A stretch of DNA of 64,000 nt from a bacterium HR10. Lineage in GTDB: Bacteria > Acidobacteriota > Blastocatellia > HR10. Position 1 is the stretch's first letter. The number at the start of each line of letters is the position of its first letter. The stretch is taken from contig BEHM01000006.1 in NCBI GenBank assembly GCA_002923315.1, positions 21,489 through 85,488 on the forward strand. Reading direction: 5' to 3'. The translations under genes were made by a program, and so were the position numbers. Below, piece after piece: positions 8,486-16,587 of this stretch. The notes beneath the pieces were generated by a model, which was not told the origin of the DNA, did not search any database, and saw only the letters and a list, made by a program, of their open reading frames with translations.

Positions 8486-10864
8486 ATGATGTGGCGCTCA
8501 TCTGTTCGGCAACGCGTGGGAGCCCTGGCTCTCGGCCTGGCGATGCTCGTGAGCTGGCCGGCCGCTTCCTCTCTGGTTTGGGCGGGATCCAAGGGGAAGC
8601 GATACTTTCAGGAGGGCCAGAAGCTGGAAGCGGCGGGGAAGTTCGATCAAGCAGCGGAGCAGTATCTGCTGGCGCTCTCCGAAGCCGATCGGCCGGAGTA
8701 TCACATCGCCTATCGGCGCGCGGCGCTTCAAGCCTCACTTCTGCTGACGCGGCGCGGTCGCGAGCTGATGGAGGCCGGACAGTATGAGGAGGCGTATCAT
8801 GCCTTCCGCCGCGCTTATCAGTTCGATCAGACGAACGAGCTGGCGCGGGAGCTGGCCCGCCGCGCCCTGGAGTTGGCGCAGAGAGAAGGGAAAGATGCCG
8901 CTGTCCCCATTGGCTCGACCTTCGGCTCGCCGGGTCCGCCGGAGCTGCAAGCCGGACGCGCGCGACCGGAGCCGCCGCCGGCGCCTTCTCAAGAGGAAGC
9001 GCGGCAGGATATCATCTTCCGCGACGATCTGAAAGCCATCATCACGCAGCTCGGTCGGCAGCTCGGATTGAATGTCCTCTTCGATCAGAGCGTGCCCGAG
9101 CGCCGCATCTCAGTCGAGCTGCGGAACGTCACGAAGGCGCAGGCGCTCGATGCCATCTTGCTCAGCAACGGGCTCTTCTTCCAACCCCTCGCCGAGAACA
9201 CGATCATCGTGGCGCTCGACCAACCGGCCAATCGCAATCGCCTGCAGCAGACGCAGGTGCAGACCTTCTATCTGAAGCACGCCGATCCCACCCAGGTGCA
9301 GACGCAACTGGCGCAGATGGCCGGTCAGTTGCGCGCGCAGATCATGGTGAACCAGGACCTGCGCGCCCTGATCGTGCGCACAACCCCGGAGAATCTCAAG
9401 CTCATCCAGGAGATCATCGAGAGCATTGACAAGGAGAAGCCCGAGGTGATGATTGACATCAGCATCTACGAGGTGGCGCGCAATGATCTCATCGAGATCG
9501 GGAACCAGCTGCTCTACGAGGGGTTTTTCACCACGCCGCCACAGGGACCGATTCGCCCGGGCACGCTGAATCTGCTCGGCGTGACGATGGGGCAGATCAT
9601 CACCGAGCAACGGTTGGCGCTCGCTATTCCCACGAGCATCATTCGCTTCCTGCAGACGCGCGGGCGCAGCAATTTGATCGACAGCATTCAGGTCCACGCC
9701 TTAGACGGGCAACAGGTGACGGCGAACATCGGCCGCCAGATTCCGATCCAGACGGCTTCGATCCCAACCTCGTTCGTCAACGTGGCGCCGACGCAGCCCG
9801 GGCAGCAGCCGGGCGTGCAGCAACCCGGGCTCCTCAATAACGTCTTCGGGTTCGGATTTCCGCAGATCGAGTATCGGCCCGTCGGCTTGAACGTCACGAT
9901 CACCCCGACCGTCTACAGCGATGAATATGTGAAGCTGGAGATGGAGGTGGAGACCTCGGGCTTCAACGAGGGGCCGACAAGCCTGACTCCGATCTTCACG
10001 ACGCGGAAGTTGAAGAGCGTGGCGACGGTTCGGACCGGTCAAGCCGCGATGATGGCCGCCGTCGCGCAGAAGCGCGATGAGCAGGGGCGCACGACCATCC
10101 CCTTCCTCGGTTTCCTCCCCGTGATCGGGCGCTTCTTCAGCATCCCCAAGCAGACGGGCAATACGACGGACATTTTGATCACGGTGACCCCGCATATTCT
10201 GCGCGCGGCTTCGATCGAGGAGCGGGATCGTTTGGCGCGCCTGGCCGGGACGTTGCAGAGTCAGGGTGCCAATCTGACGATCGAGCGTTTCCTGGAGCAA
10301 ACGCGGGCGCAAAAAGCGAGCGCAGCGGCACAAGGGATCGCGCGCGCCGTCATCTCGGAGGAGAAGAGGGCGCCCGAGCCCTCGGCCGCACCACCTCAAG
10401 CCGAGGGCGCGGCTCCGACGACCGCCCCGGCGCCACCGGCGCTTGAAGGAGAGCCGATTCCGCTCGTCCTGCAGATGAATACGGCCACGCCGCGAGCGGG
10501 CGAGTGGGTGCAGGTGGCGCTCTTCATGAACGGGAAGGAGGAGATTCGCGAAGCGACAGTGGCGCTCACCTACAACCCGCAGTTCTTGCGCTTGGTCAAC
10601 GCCGCCGATGGGGGAGCACTCACCAGCAGCGAGGCGCCGGCCGAAGTCCGCACGCAGCATGATCCGAATGGAAGGATCATCCTCACGGTACGCGCGACCG
10701 GACCGGCGCGGCCCGCGCGCGGACGCCTGGCCGTCCTCCTCTTTGAGGTCGTGCAGAGCGGCAGTTCGCAGGTAGAGGTGGATATTTCCAATACGCGATT
10801 CCTCGCGGCCGACGGTCGGGCGATGGGCGGCAAGGCGCTCCCCTTGACGGTCGCCGTGCGATGA
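8486..10864 (+). CDS. pilQ: Secretin PilQ/GspD with TPR-like N-terminus and C-terminal cohesin-like domain
   Basis: A 792-residue protein. ATG 8486 is preceded by AGGAGG (8472-8477) and opens a typical signal peptide. Residues ~30-125 resemble TPR helices. Residues ~175-245 are a secretin/TonB short N-domain (DDLKAIITQLGRQLGLNV). An N1-type domain follows from ~258, and the secretin domain spans ~396-570 (VHALDGQQVTANIGRQIP to ITVTPHIL). After a low-complexity linker, residues ~655-792 look like a cohesin fold (MNTATPRAGEWVQV, ATVALTYNPQFLRLVNA). The protein forms the outer-membrane gate of the pilus/secretion apparatus. The extra C-terminal domain could bind a partner at the gate. Confidence 0.9.
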   Translation: MMWRSSVRQRVGALALGLAMLVSWPAASSLVWAGSKGKRYFQEGQKLEAAGKFDQAAEQYLLALSEADRPEYHIAYRRAALQASLLLTRRGRELMEAGQYEEAYHAFRRAYQFDQTNELARELARRALELAQREGKDAAVPIGSTFGSPGPPELQAGRARPEPPPAPSQEEARQDIIFRDDLKAIITQLGRQLGLNVLFDQSVPERRISVELRNVTKAQALDAILLSNGLFFQPLAENTIIVALDQPANRNRLQQTQVQTFYLKHADPTQVQTQLAQMAGQLRAQIMVNQDLRALIVRTTPENLKLIQEIIESIDKEKPEVMIDISIYEVARNDLIEIGNQLLYEGFFTTPPQGPIRPGTLNLLGVTMGQIITEQRLALAIPTSIIRFLQTRGRSNLIDSIQVHALDGQQVTANIGRQIPIQTASIPTSFVNVAPTQPGQQPGVQQPGLLNNVFGFGFPQIEYRPVGLNVTITPTVYSDEYVKLEMEVETSGFNEGPTSLTPIFTTRKLKSVATVRTGQAAMMAAVAQKRDEQGRTTIPFLGFLPVIGRFFSIPKQTGNTTDILITVTPHILRAASIEERDRLARLAGTLQSQGANLTIERFLEQTRAQKASAAAQGIARAVISEEKRAPEPSAAPPQAEGAAPTTAPAPPALEGEPIPLVLQMNTATPRAGEWVQVALFMNGKEEIREATVALTYNPQFLRLVNAADGGALTSSEAPAEVRTQHDPNGRIILTVRATGPARPARGRLAVLLFEVVQSGSSQVEVDISNTRFLAADGRAMGGKALPLTVAVR

Positions 10865-10874
10865 AAGGAGGGGC

Positions 10875-11369
10875 ATGCGGATGCGAGAGCGCAAACGAGG
10901 GGGGAGTCGGCGCGCTGCGGGATTCACGCTCCTGGAACTGATCCTCACGATCGCCATCCTGAGCATCTTCACGGCCGCGGCTATTCCTATCGCGCGGAAT
11001 GCCATTCAACGCCAGCGCGAGATCGAGCTGCGTCGCGCTCTTCGCGAGTTGCGCACCGCTATTGATCGGTACAAGCGCGCCTACGATGCGGGGATCATCA
11101 GCCGGTTCGAGATGCAAGCGGAGACCGAAGGGTATCCGCCTAATCTCGAAGTGCTTGTCAACGGCGTGCAGCTGGCCGGAAGTCCGGATCGGAAGATTCG
11201 ATTCCTCCGTCGCATCCCCGTGGATCCGATGACCGGACGCGCCGAATGGGGCCTGCGCTCGACGCAGGATGAGCCCACGGCGCGTTCGTGGGGCGGACAG
11301 AATGTGTTCGACGTGTATTCGCTGAGCGATGGGATTGCGCTGGATGGGACGCGATATCGTGATTGGTGA
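10875..11369 (+). CDS. GspG-like pseudopilin
   Basis: A 164-residue protein with a basic leader and a class III prepilin signal, AAGFTLLELILTIAILSIF, including Glu5. It then has a typical amphipathic N-terminal helix and a small globular domain with the 'IPVDPMTGRAEWGLRS' GspG-type segment. It would be processed by a prepilin peptidase, which is not encoded in the window. The start has a strong AAAGGAGG site. The 3' end overlaps the next pseudopilin gene, suggesting coordinated expression of two similar subunits. Confidence 0.85.
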   Translation: MRMRERKRGGSRRAAGFTLLELILTIAILSIFTAAAIPIARNAIQRQREIELRRALRELRTAIDRYKRAYDAGIISRFEMQAETEGYPPNLEVLVNGVQLAGSPDRKIRFLRRIPVDPMTGRAEWGLRSTQDEPTARSWGGQNVFDVYSLSDGIALDGTRYRDW

Positions 11370-11757
11370 AGGCCGCGCCGCTCGGGGATTCACCCTGCTG
11401 GAGGTGATCATCGTCCTGACGGTCGTGGCGATCCTGGTCTCCATCGCGATTCCCGCCTACCAACGGGTGATCCTGCGCGCACGCGAGGCCGTGCTCAAGC
11501 AGAACCTCCATCTGTTGAGGAGCCAGATCGAGGAGTTCGCCGCCGATTATGGGCGATACCCGGAGTCCCTGCAGGAGCTGGTCGAGAAGGGCTACTTGCG
11601 CGAGCTGCCGTTGGACCCGATCACGGGATCGCGCGAGACGTGGGTTCCCGTCCCGGAGGATCAACCGCTCTCGGTCGAGGGGAAGGCGGGGATCAAGGAT
11701 GTCAAGAGTGGCGCCGAGGGCCTCTCGTCCGAGGGGACACCGTACAGCGAGTGGTGA
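11329..11757 (+). CDS. GspG-like major pseudopilin
   Basis: A protein of about 142 residues with the prepilin motif ARGFTLLEVIIVLTVVAILV followed by AIPAYQ, then ADYGRYPESLQELVEKGYL, LPLDPITGSRETW and a C-terminal SSEGTPYSEW, the canonical GspG layout. It overlaps the end of the preceding pseudopilin gene by about 40 nt. The start could be ATG 11329 or ATG 11344; neither has a strong ribosome binding site, so translation may be coupled. It is the best candidate in the cluster for the major pseudopilin. Confidence 0.85.
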   Translation: MGLRWMGRDIVIGEGRAARGFTLLEVIIVLTVVAILVSIAIPAYQRVILRAREAVLKQNLHLLRSQIEEFAADYGRYPESLQELVEKGYLRELPLDPITGSRETWVPVPEDQPLSVEGKAGIKDVKSGAEGLSSEGTPYSEW

Positions 11758-11764
11758 CCGGGCG

Positions 11765-12913
11765 ATGGTCGAGCGTGGGATCACGGCGATGCGGGTGGGG
11801 ATCTTCGAGATCGCTGAGCGCTTTCGTACTTTCTTCACGGCGCCCGTCCTTCCGACGACGGCCCTGGCGCTGCGCCAGCAGGAGATCGCCCTGGTGGAGG
11901 CGCGCCGCAGGCGAGGGCGTCTTCTGGTGCGCCGCGCTGCCGTTGAGCCGGTGCCTGAGGGTGTGCTGGAGCCCGCCTTTGAGGGGAAGAACGTGCGGGC
12001 CAAAGAGCCATTGCGACGCACGCTGCAGCGCGCGGTGGAGAGAGCCGGCCTGCAGCATGCGCGGCGTTGGGCTGTGGCCTTGCCTTCGGCAGCCTGTCGC
12101 GTCTTCCTGCTGGAGATTGAGCACGCGCCGAAAGCGAGAGAAGAGTTAGCTTCTGTGATCGGGTGGAAGATCGAGCGCCTGGTGGGCATCTCGGCGGCTG
12201 AGTTGACGATCGCGGTGCAACACCTCCCTCGCCGGCGTGAGGGATCAGTCATGGGAGCTGCACCTTCGGCGCGCGAGGCCGCTTCGCGAAGCGAGCGATT
12301 CCTGGCCGTCGCGGCGCGAAGCGAGGTGCTCGCTGCCTACGAGGAGGTCCTCAAAGAGGCGGGACTCCATCCCGGTTTTCTCATCCCGAACAATCTGGCC
12401 GAGAGCGGATGGATGGCGACCCTTCCCTCGGGACACGATGCGCTGCTCATCTCGGTGGAAGGGGAGTGGCTCACGCTCTTCTTCACGCGCGATCGAGAGC
12501 CGTTGGCCATACGCGCCGTTCATTGCGAGCCGGAGGCTGTGCTCGAGGAGATCCATCGCACACTCGTCTACTATCAGGATCGGCTGAGCCACCAGGGGCG
12601 CGGATCACCCTCAGCCGAAGACGCCGCTGCCCAGGCCGGGGCCGCTCTCGCGGTGTCCCAGGAGGAAGCGGCGGGACATCCTCCGGCATCTCTTGGCGGG
12701 GGACTTCAGACGATCGCTGTGGTCAATCACAATGAGGGTGCGGAAGAGACGCGTTCGCCATTCGCTCGAGAGATTGAAGCTCTCTGTCACGCGCTCTTTC
12801 CCAGCGGTGCGGTCCCTGCGCTGTATTCCCTGAACGAGCATGCGCTTGAGCCGGGCGCGGGTTGGCGGCTCTCTCAGCTGGCGGCTCCCCTGGGAATCAT
12901 TGCGTGCTCGTGA
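11765..12913 (+). CDS. pilM: PilM-like actin-fold assembly protein
   Basis: A protein of about 382 residues. The middle (WAVALPSAACRVFLLEI, EELASVIGWKIERLVG, VLAAYEEVLKEAGLHPGFLI) and the C-terminal half resemble PilM/GspL-type actin-like cytoplasmic domains. The phosphate-binding glycine motifs are hard to recognise, so the call rests partly on its place at the end of a pilNO-pilCBQ operon. PilM normally sits first, before pilN; here it is last. An insertion of low-complexity Ala/Gly/Pro sequence occurs near residues 280-310. ATG 11789 is an alternative start. Confidence 0.6.
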   Translation: MVERGITAMRVGIFEIAERFRTFFTAPVLPTTALALRQQEIALVEARRRRGRLLVRRAAVEPVPEGVLEPAFEGKNVRAKEPLRRTLQRAVERAGLQHARRWAVALPSAACRVFLLEIEHAPKAREELASVIGWKIERLVGISAAELTIAVQHLPRRREGSVMGAAPSAREAASRSERFLAVAARSEVLAAYEEVLKEAGLHPGFLIPNNLAESGWMATLPSGHDALLISVEGEWLTLFFTRDREPLAIRAVHCEPEAVLEEIHRTLVYYQDRLSHQGRGSPSAEDAAAQAGAALAVSQEEAAGHPPASLGGGLQTIAVVNHNEGAEETRSPFAREIEALCHALFPSGAVPALYSLNEHALEPGAGWRLSQLAAPLGIIACS

Positions 12914-12922
12914 CCGTCGCCT

Positions 12923-14215
12923 CTAAATGAGGCGGCCGTAGGAATACACGAGGCGAAAGCCCAACTCCCGCACGCGCTCCTCCACTTCCGGTCGGGCTCG
13001 ACGACAGAAGCACACGGGGAAGACTTCCCCTTCCAAATGCTTTCGAGCCCGCTCGACCAACTTGGCGAACTGCTCGACCTCGCGCACGGTCAAGTTATAT
13101 TTGGCTTCGCCCACAATCCAAATCACGCCTTCGGGACGCTTCGGATCGCGCGCTCGCCCAAAGATGTTGATCTCTTCGACTTCGTCATCCCATTTCTTCC
13201 ACGTCCGTTCGAGCGGCTCCACGTCCCAGCCCAGCTCTCGCTTCAATACGTCGCGCAGCACGATGTAGGCCATATCCTCCAGATCCGCGCCCAAGGTCTC
13301 GCTGATCGCGCCGAGCTGCTGAGCGAGTTGTCGCAGGACTCTCTGCATGTGCACATGTTCGTCGAGGATCTGCTTCTGCGTCTCCACAACTTGAGCGACG
13401 ATCTGTTCTAGCCGATCGAGACGCTTGATCGCTTCCGCATGGGAGGCCGCGAGCGCGCGCAGTTCTTCCTCCGTCCGCGCCTGCGCTTCGGTCAGATGAA
13501 CGACGGCTTCTTCCAGCCGTCCGACGCGCTCCTCCATGCGGGTTTGCGCCTGAACCAGTTGCGCCACGGCTTCCTCCAATCGCGCGGTTCGCTCCTCCAG
13601 CCGTCCGACGCGCTCCTCCATGCGGGCCTGCGCTTCGATCAGATGGGCGACGGCTTCCTCCAATCGCCCGACGCGCTCCTCCAGCCGTCCGACGCGCTCC
13701 TCCATGCGGGCCTGCGCTTCGATCAGATGGGCGACGGCTTCCTCCAATCGCCCGACGCGCTCCTCCATGCGGGTTTGCGCCTGGACCAGTTGCGCCACGG
13801 CTTCTTCCAATCGCGCGGTTCGCTCCTCCAGCCGTCCGACGCGCTCCTCCATGCGGGTTTGCGCCTCGATCAGACGGGCGACGGCTTCCTCCAATCGCCC
13901 GACGCGCTCCTCCATGTGAGCTTGCGCCTCGGTCAGACGGGCGACGGCTTCTTCCAGCCGCCCGACCCGTTCCTCTGTTCGCGCTTGCGCTTCAGCCAGT
14001 TGGGCGACGGTCTTTTGCAAATCTCTTATCGCCGTGGCCAGCTCATGAATAACACCGTAAAGGGCGCGAATATCCTGGCGAAGGGCGGCCTCCGCCTGTC
14101 GTTCCGCTAGCCGCTCGAAGACCTCCACTAAGGCATCGGCGACAGGGGCCTCGAACACTCGCTCAAGTTGAGCGCGAATCTCTCTTCGTTCTTCTGGCGT
14201 CAATCCGTTCGGCAT
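12923..14215 (-). CDS. Long coiled-coil protein with C-terminal PD-(D/E)XK nuclease-like domain
   Basis: A 430-residue protein. ATG 14215 is chosen because a GGGAGAAGAG ribosome binding site precedes it. Residues 1-79 are helical (TPEERREIRAQLERVF). Residues 80-247 are seven near-identical coiled-coil modules of 21 or 28 residues built on EERVGRLEEAVA. Residues ~250-310 continue as helix. The C-terminal ~120 residues match the small nuclease-like domain found in DUF3782-type proteins: EEINIFGRARD, then IWIVGEAKYNLT containing the E-x-K pair, and CFCRRARPEVEE. An Asn sits where many such nucleases have Asp. A relative lies at the right edge. The function is unknown; a DNA-structure or defence role is only a guess. 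Confidence 0.8.
   Translation of the reverse strand: MPNGLTPEERREIRAQLERVFEAPVADALVEVFERLAERQAEAALRQDIRALYGVIHELATAIRDLQKTVAQLAEAQARTEERVGRLEEAVARLTEAQAHMEERVGRLEEAVARLIEAQTRMEERVGRLEERTARLEEAVAQLVQAQTRMEERVGRLEEAVAHLIEAQARMEERVGRLEERVGRLEEAVAHLIEAQARMEERVGRLEERTARLEEAVAQLVQAQTRMEERVGRLEEAVVHLTEAQARTEEELRALAASHAEAIKRLDRLEQIVAQVVETQKQILDEHVHMQRVLRQLAQQLGAISETLGADLEDMAYIVLRDVLKRELGWDVEPLERTWKKWDDEVEEINIFGRARDPKRPEGVIWIVGEAKYNLTVREVEQFAKLVERARKHLEGEVFPVCFCRRARPEVEERVRELGFRLVYSYGRLI
13475..13978 (-). repeat. Tandem coding repeat: 63/84-bp coiled-coil modules
   Basis: Seven in-frame modules encode three or four heptads each, in the order 21, 21, 28, 21, 28, 28, 21 residues. Most share the core MEERVGRLEE. 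The 28-residue forms carry an extra EERTARL or EERVGRL heptad. The nucleotide copies are very similar, so length changes by recombination or slippage would preserve the frame. Confidence 0.85.
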
Positions 14216-14239
14216 GTGCTCTTCTCCCGAAGGGAAGGT

Positions 14240-14245
14240 ATTGTA
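14240..14245 (-). promoter_or_regulatory. Candidate -10 (TACAAT) for the coiled-coil gene
   Basis: On the minus strand TACAAT lies about 24 nt before the ATG at 14215, with a weak TTATCC -35-like hexamer 18 nt upstream. This places a plausible start site just before the ribosome binding site. Confidence 0.35.
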
Positions 14246-14312
14246 CCACAAGGAGAGGAGGGGGGATAACTCCTGGGCGATCTCGTTGGCGGTTGTTGGG
14301 AGGGAGAGGGTT

Positions 14313-14341
14313 TTGACGGAGGACGGAGCGAGTGTTATAGT
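14313..14341 (+). promoter_or_regulatory. Sigma70-type promoter for ugd
   Basis: TTGACG (14313-14318), a 17-nt spacer and TATAGT (14336-14341). The ugd start codon is ~52 nt downstream with its own AGGGGGGA ribosome binding site. Confidence 0.7.
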
Positions 14342-14393
14342 AGTCAACCTTTGGTTCTTCGCGTGATCCGGAACATGCCATGAGGGGGGAATC

Positions 14394-15773
14394 ATGCGCG
14401 TGTGCGTCATTGGGACCGGATATGTCGGATTGGTCACAGCGGCCTGCTTGAGTCACATCGGGCATACGGTCGTGGGCGTGGATATAGATCGGCGCAAGAT
14501 CGCGCTCTTGCGCAAGGGGCTCTCGCCCATTTATGAACCCGGTCTGGACCGTGTGCTGCAGGTTCACATGGACGTGGGGAATCTCTCTTTCTCGGAGGAT
14601 GCGGAATCAGCCATCGCGCATGCGGAAGCGATTCTGATCGCAGTCGGCACGCCGCCACGCACGGATGGACATGTGGATTTAAGTCACATTGAGGCGGCGT
14701 TGCGAACCATCGGGCGCGCCCTGGAGCGCGCGCCGGATCACGGCACGCGTCTTGTCGTGAGCAAATCTACCGTCCCTGTTGGAACGGCGCGGTGGATGGC
14801 TGACTGGTTTCGGGCATCGTGCTCGGGAGGCGACATCGTCGTTGTGAGCAACCCGGAATTCTTGCGCGAGGGGAATGCGCTGCAGGACTGCCTGTATCCG
14901 GACCGAATCATCATCGGCGCGAACGATCGGCGAGCTGCTCCTCTGGTGCAGCGCTTGTATCGTCCGATCCTGGAGCAGACGTTTCCCACGCCGGATTATC
15001 TGCCGCCTCGCCCTGAGGGGCTACGGCGCGTCCCCTTGCTCTGGATGGATTGGGATAGCGCCGAGATGGCCAAGTATGCGTCGAATGCCTTCTTGGCGCT
15101 CAAGATCAGTTTCGCCAATGAGATCGCCAACGTGTGCGAACGCGTGGGTGCCGATGTGACGCGCGTCATGGAGGCCGTCGGATTGGATCATCGCATTGGT
15201 CCGCATTACTTGCGGGCGGGCATCGGGTGGGGAGGGAGCTGTCTGGGGAAGGACCTTGGGGCCTTGATTCGATTGGCGGAACATCGTGGTTATGATCCGT
15301 TGCTGCTTCGGGCCGCACAGACGACGAATGCTCATCAGCGCCGGATCGTGATCGAGAAGCTCCGCGCGTCGCTTGGATCGCTGCGGGGACGTACGGTCGG
15401 CCTGCTTGGGCTCGCGTTCAAGCCGAACACGGATGACATTCGCGACGCTCCCAGTGTGGCGATCGCGCGAGCGCTGCGGGATGAGGGCGCGCGCGTGAAA
15501 GTCTACGATCCGGTCGCGATGGCGAATATGAGGGCCGAACATCCCGATCTCGAACTCATTTACGCCACTGATCCGGTGGACCTCGCGCGCGCCTGTGATG
15601 CGTTGGTCATCGTGACCGAATGGGAGGAGTTTCGGCAGCTCGATCTCTCCGAGCTTCGGCGCGTCATGAGCGGAGAGTTGCTTTTGGACGGACGGAATCT
15701 CTTCGATCCGGAGGATGCGCGTCGAGCGGGTTTCATCTACGTGGGGATCGGGCGCCCGACCACCACGCCGTGA
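14394..15773 (+). CDS. ugd: UDP-glucose 6-dehydrogenase
   Basis: A 459-residue NAD-dependent enzyme that oxidises UDP-glucose to UDP-glucuronate, a precursor for surface polysaccharides. It has an N-terminal Rossmann motif VIGTGYVGL, the VGTP(P) and SKSTVPVGT segments, a central dimerisation helix, and the catalytic Cys283 in GWGGSCLGKDL. The C-terminal UDP-binding domain includes LGLAFKPNTDDIRDAPS. Length and motif spacing are normal for the UDP-glucose/GDP-mannose dehydrogenase family. It starts a run of plus-strand envelope-related genes. Confidence 0.95.
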   Translation: MRVCVIGTGYVGLVTAACLSHIGHTVVGVDIDRRKIALLRKGLSPIYEPGLDRVLQVHMDVGNLSFSEDAESAIAHAEAILIAVGTPPRTDGHVDLSHIEAALRTIGRALERAPDHGTRLVVSKSTVPVGTARWMADWFRASCSGGDIVVVSNPEFLREGNALQDCLYPDRIIIGANDRRAAPLVQRLYRPILEQTFPTPDYLPPRPEGLRRVPLLWMDWDSAEMAKYASNAFLALKISFANEIANVCERVGADVTRVMEAVGLDHRIGPHYLRAGIGWGGSCLGKDLGALIRLAEHRGYDPLLLRAAQTTNAHQRRIVIEKLRASLGSLRGRTVGLLGLAFKPNTDDIRDAPSVAIARALRDEGARVKVYDPVAMANMRAEHPDLELIYATDPVDLARACDALVIVTEWEEFRQLDLSELRRVMSGELLLDGRNLFDPEDARRAGFIYVGIGRPTTTP

Positions 15774-15796
15774 GGGCTTCGCCGAGGAGGTGTGCT

Positions 15797-16585
15797 ATGG
15801 GAGCGAGGGCACTGGCGATGTCTCTCTCCATCCTGGCGGCCGCGACGCTCGCGTCCGCGCAAGGGCGATTGGAGCGCGTGATCTCCAGACGAGGGCGCGT
15901 CGTGGACCTGACGCACCGCTTGAGTCCCACTATTCCCTACTGGCCGGGCGAGTCGTATCGCCCCTTCGAGTTTCGAACCCTCGCGACGCTGGAACGCGAT
16001 GGCGTCTTCTCCGGCTTCTTCGCCATGCCTGAGCACATGGGGACGCATGTGGATGCTCCGAACCATTTCGTGGCCGGTCAAGCCTCGGTGGATCAACTTC
16101 GCCCGGAACAGTTGATCGCTCCCGCCGTCGTCATTGACGTACGGGAGAAAGTCGCGCGCGATCCGGATTATCAACTCACTGTCGCGGACATTCGGCGATG
16201 GGAGCGGCGGTACGGTCGCATCCCGCGTGGGGCCATCGTCTTCATGCACACGGGATGGAGCGCGCGGTGGGGGGATCCCGAAGCCTATCGGAATCGAGAC
16301 GCTCAGGGCGTGATGCATTTCCCCGGCTTCTCGCCCGAAGCGGCGACCTGGCTCGTGCGCCAGCGGCAGATCCACGGCATCGGCATTGACACGCTCAGTG
16401 TGGACTTCGGTCCTTCCAAGGACTTCCGCGTGCATCACATCATGCATGGAGCGGGGAAGTACCACCTGGAGAATGTCACGCGATTGGAGCACCTTCCGCC
16501 TCGGGGAGCGATCGTCATCGTGGGCGTGCTCCCGATCGCAGGGGGATCGGGCGGACCGGCGCGCGTCTTCGCGCTCTTGCCCTGA
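15797..16585 (+). CDS. Exported cyclase-family metal hydrolase (kynurenine formamidase-like)
   Basis: A 262-residue protein with an N-terminal signal peptide (about residues 1-22, ending ASAQG) and the cyclase-family metal site HMGTHVDAPNHF at residues 80-91 (His80, His84, Asp86, His90). Later motifs FMHTGW and GIGIDTLSVD also fit the family. Members hydrolyse amides or lactones, the best known being N-formylkynurenine. Periplasmic export makes a tryptophan-degradation role doubtful, and no kyn genes are nearby. ATG 15797 follows GAGGAGG. The glycosyltransferase gene begins 3 nt after its stop codon. Confidence 0.85.
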   Translation: MGARALAMSLSILAAATLASAQGRLERVISRRGRVVDLTHRLSPTIPYWPGESYRPFEFRTLATLERDGVFSGFFAMPEHMGTHVDAPNHFVAGQASVDQLRPEQLIAPAVVIDVREKVARDPDYQLTVADIRRWERRYGRIPRGAIVFMHTGWSARWGDPEAYRNRDAQGVMHFPGFSPEAATWLVRQRQIHGIGIDTLSVDFGPSKDFRVHHIMHGAGKYHLENVTRLEHLPPRGAIVIVGVLPIAGGSGGPARVFALLP

Positions 16586-16587
16586 CG

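Noticed and set aside
13439..14110. Repeated DNA resembling a CRISPR array or a plus-strand repeat protein
   Set aside because: The repeats are in-frame coiled-coil modules of the minus-strand gene, with no unique spacers; the plus-strand frame is their mirror image.
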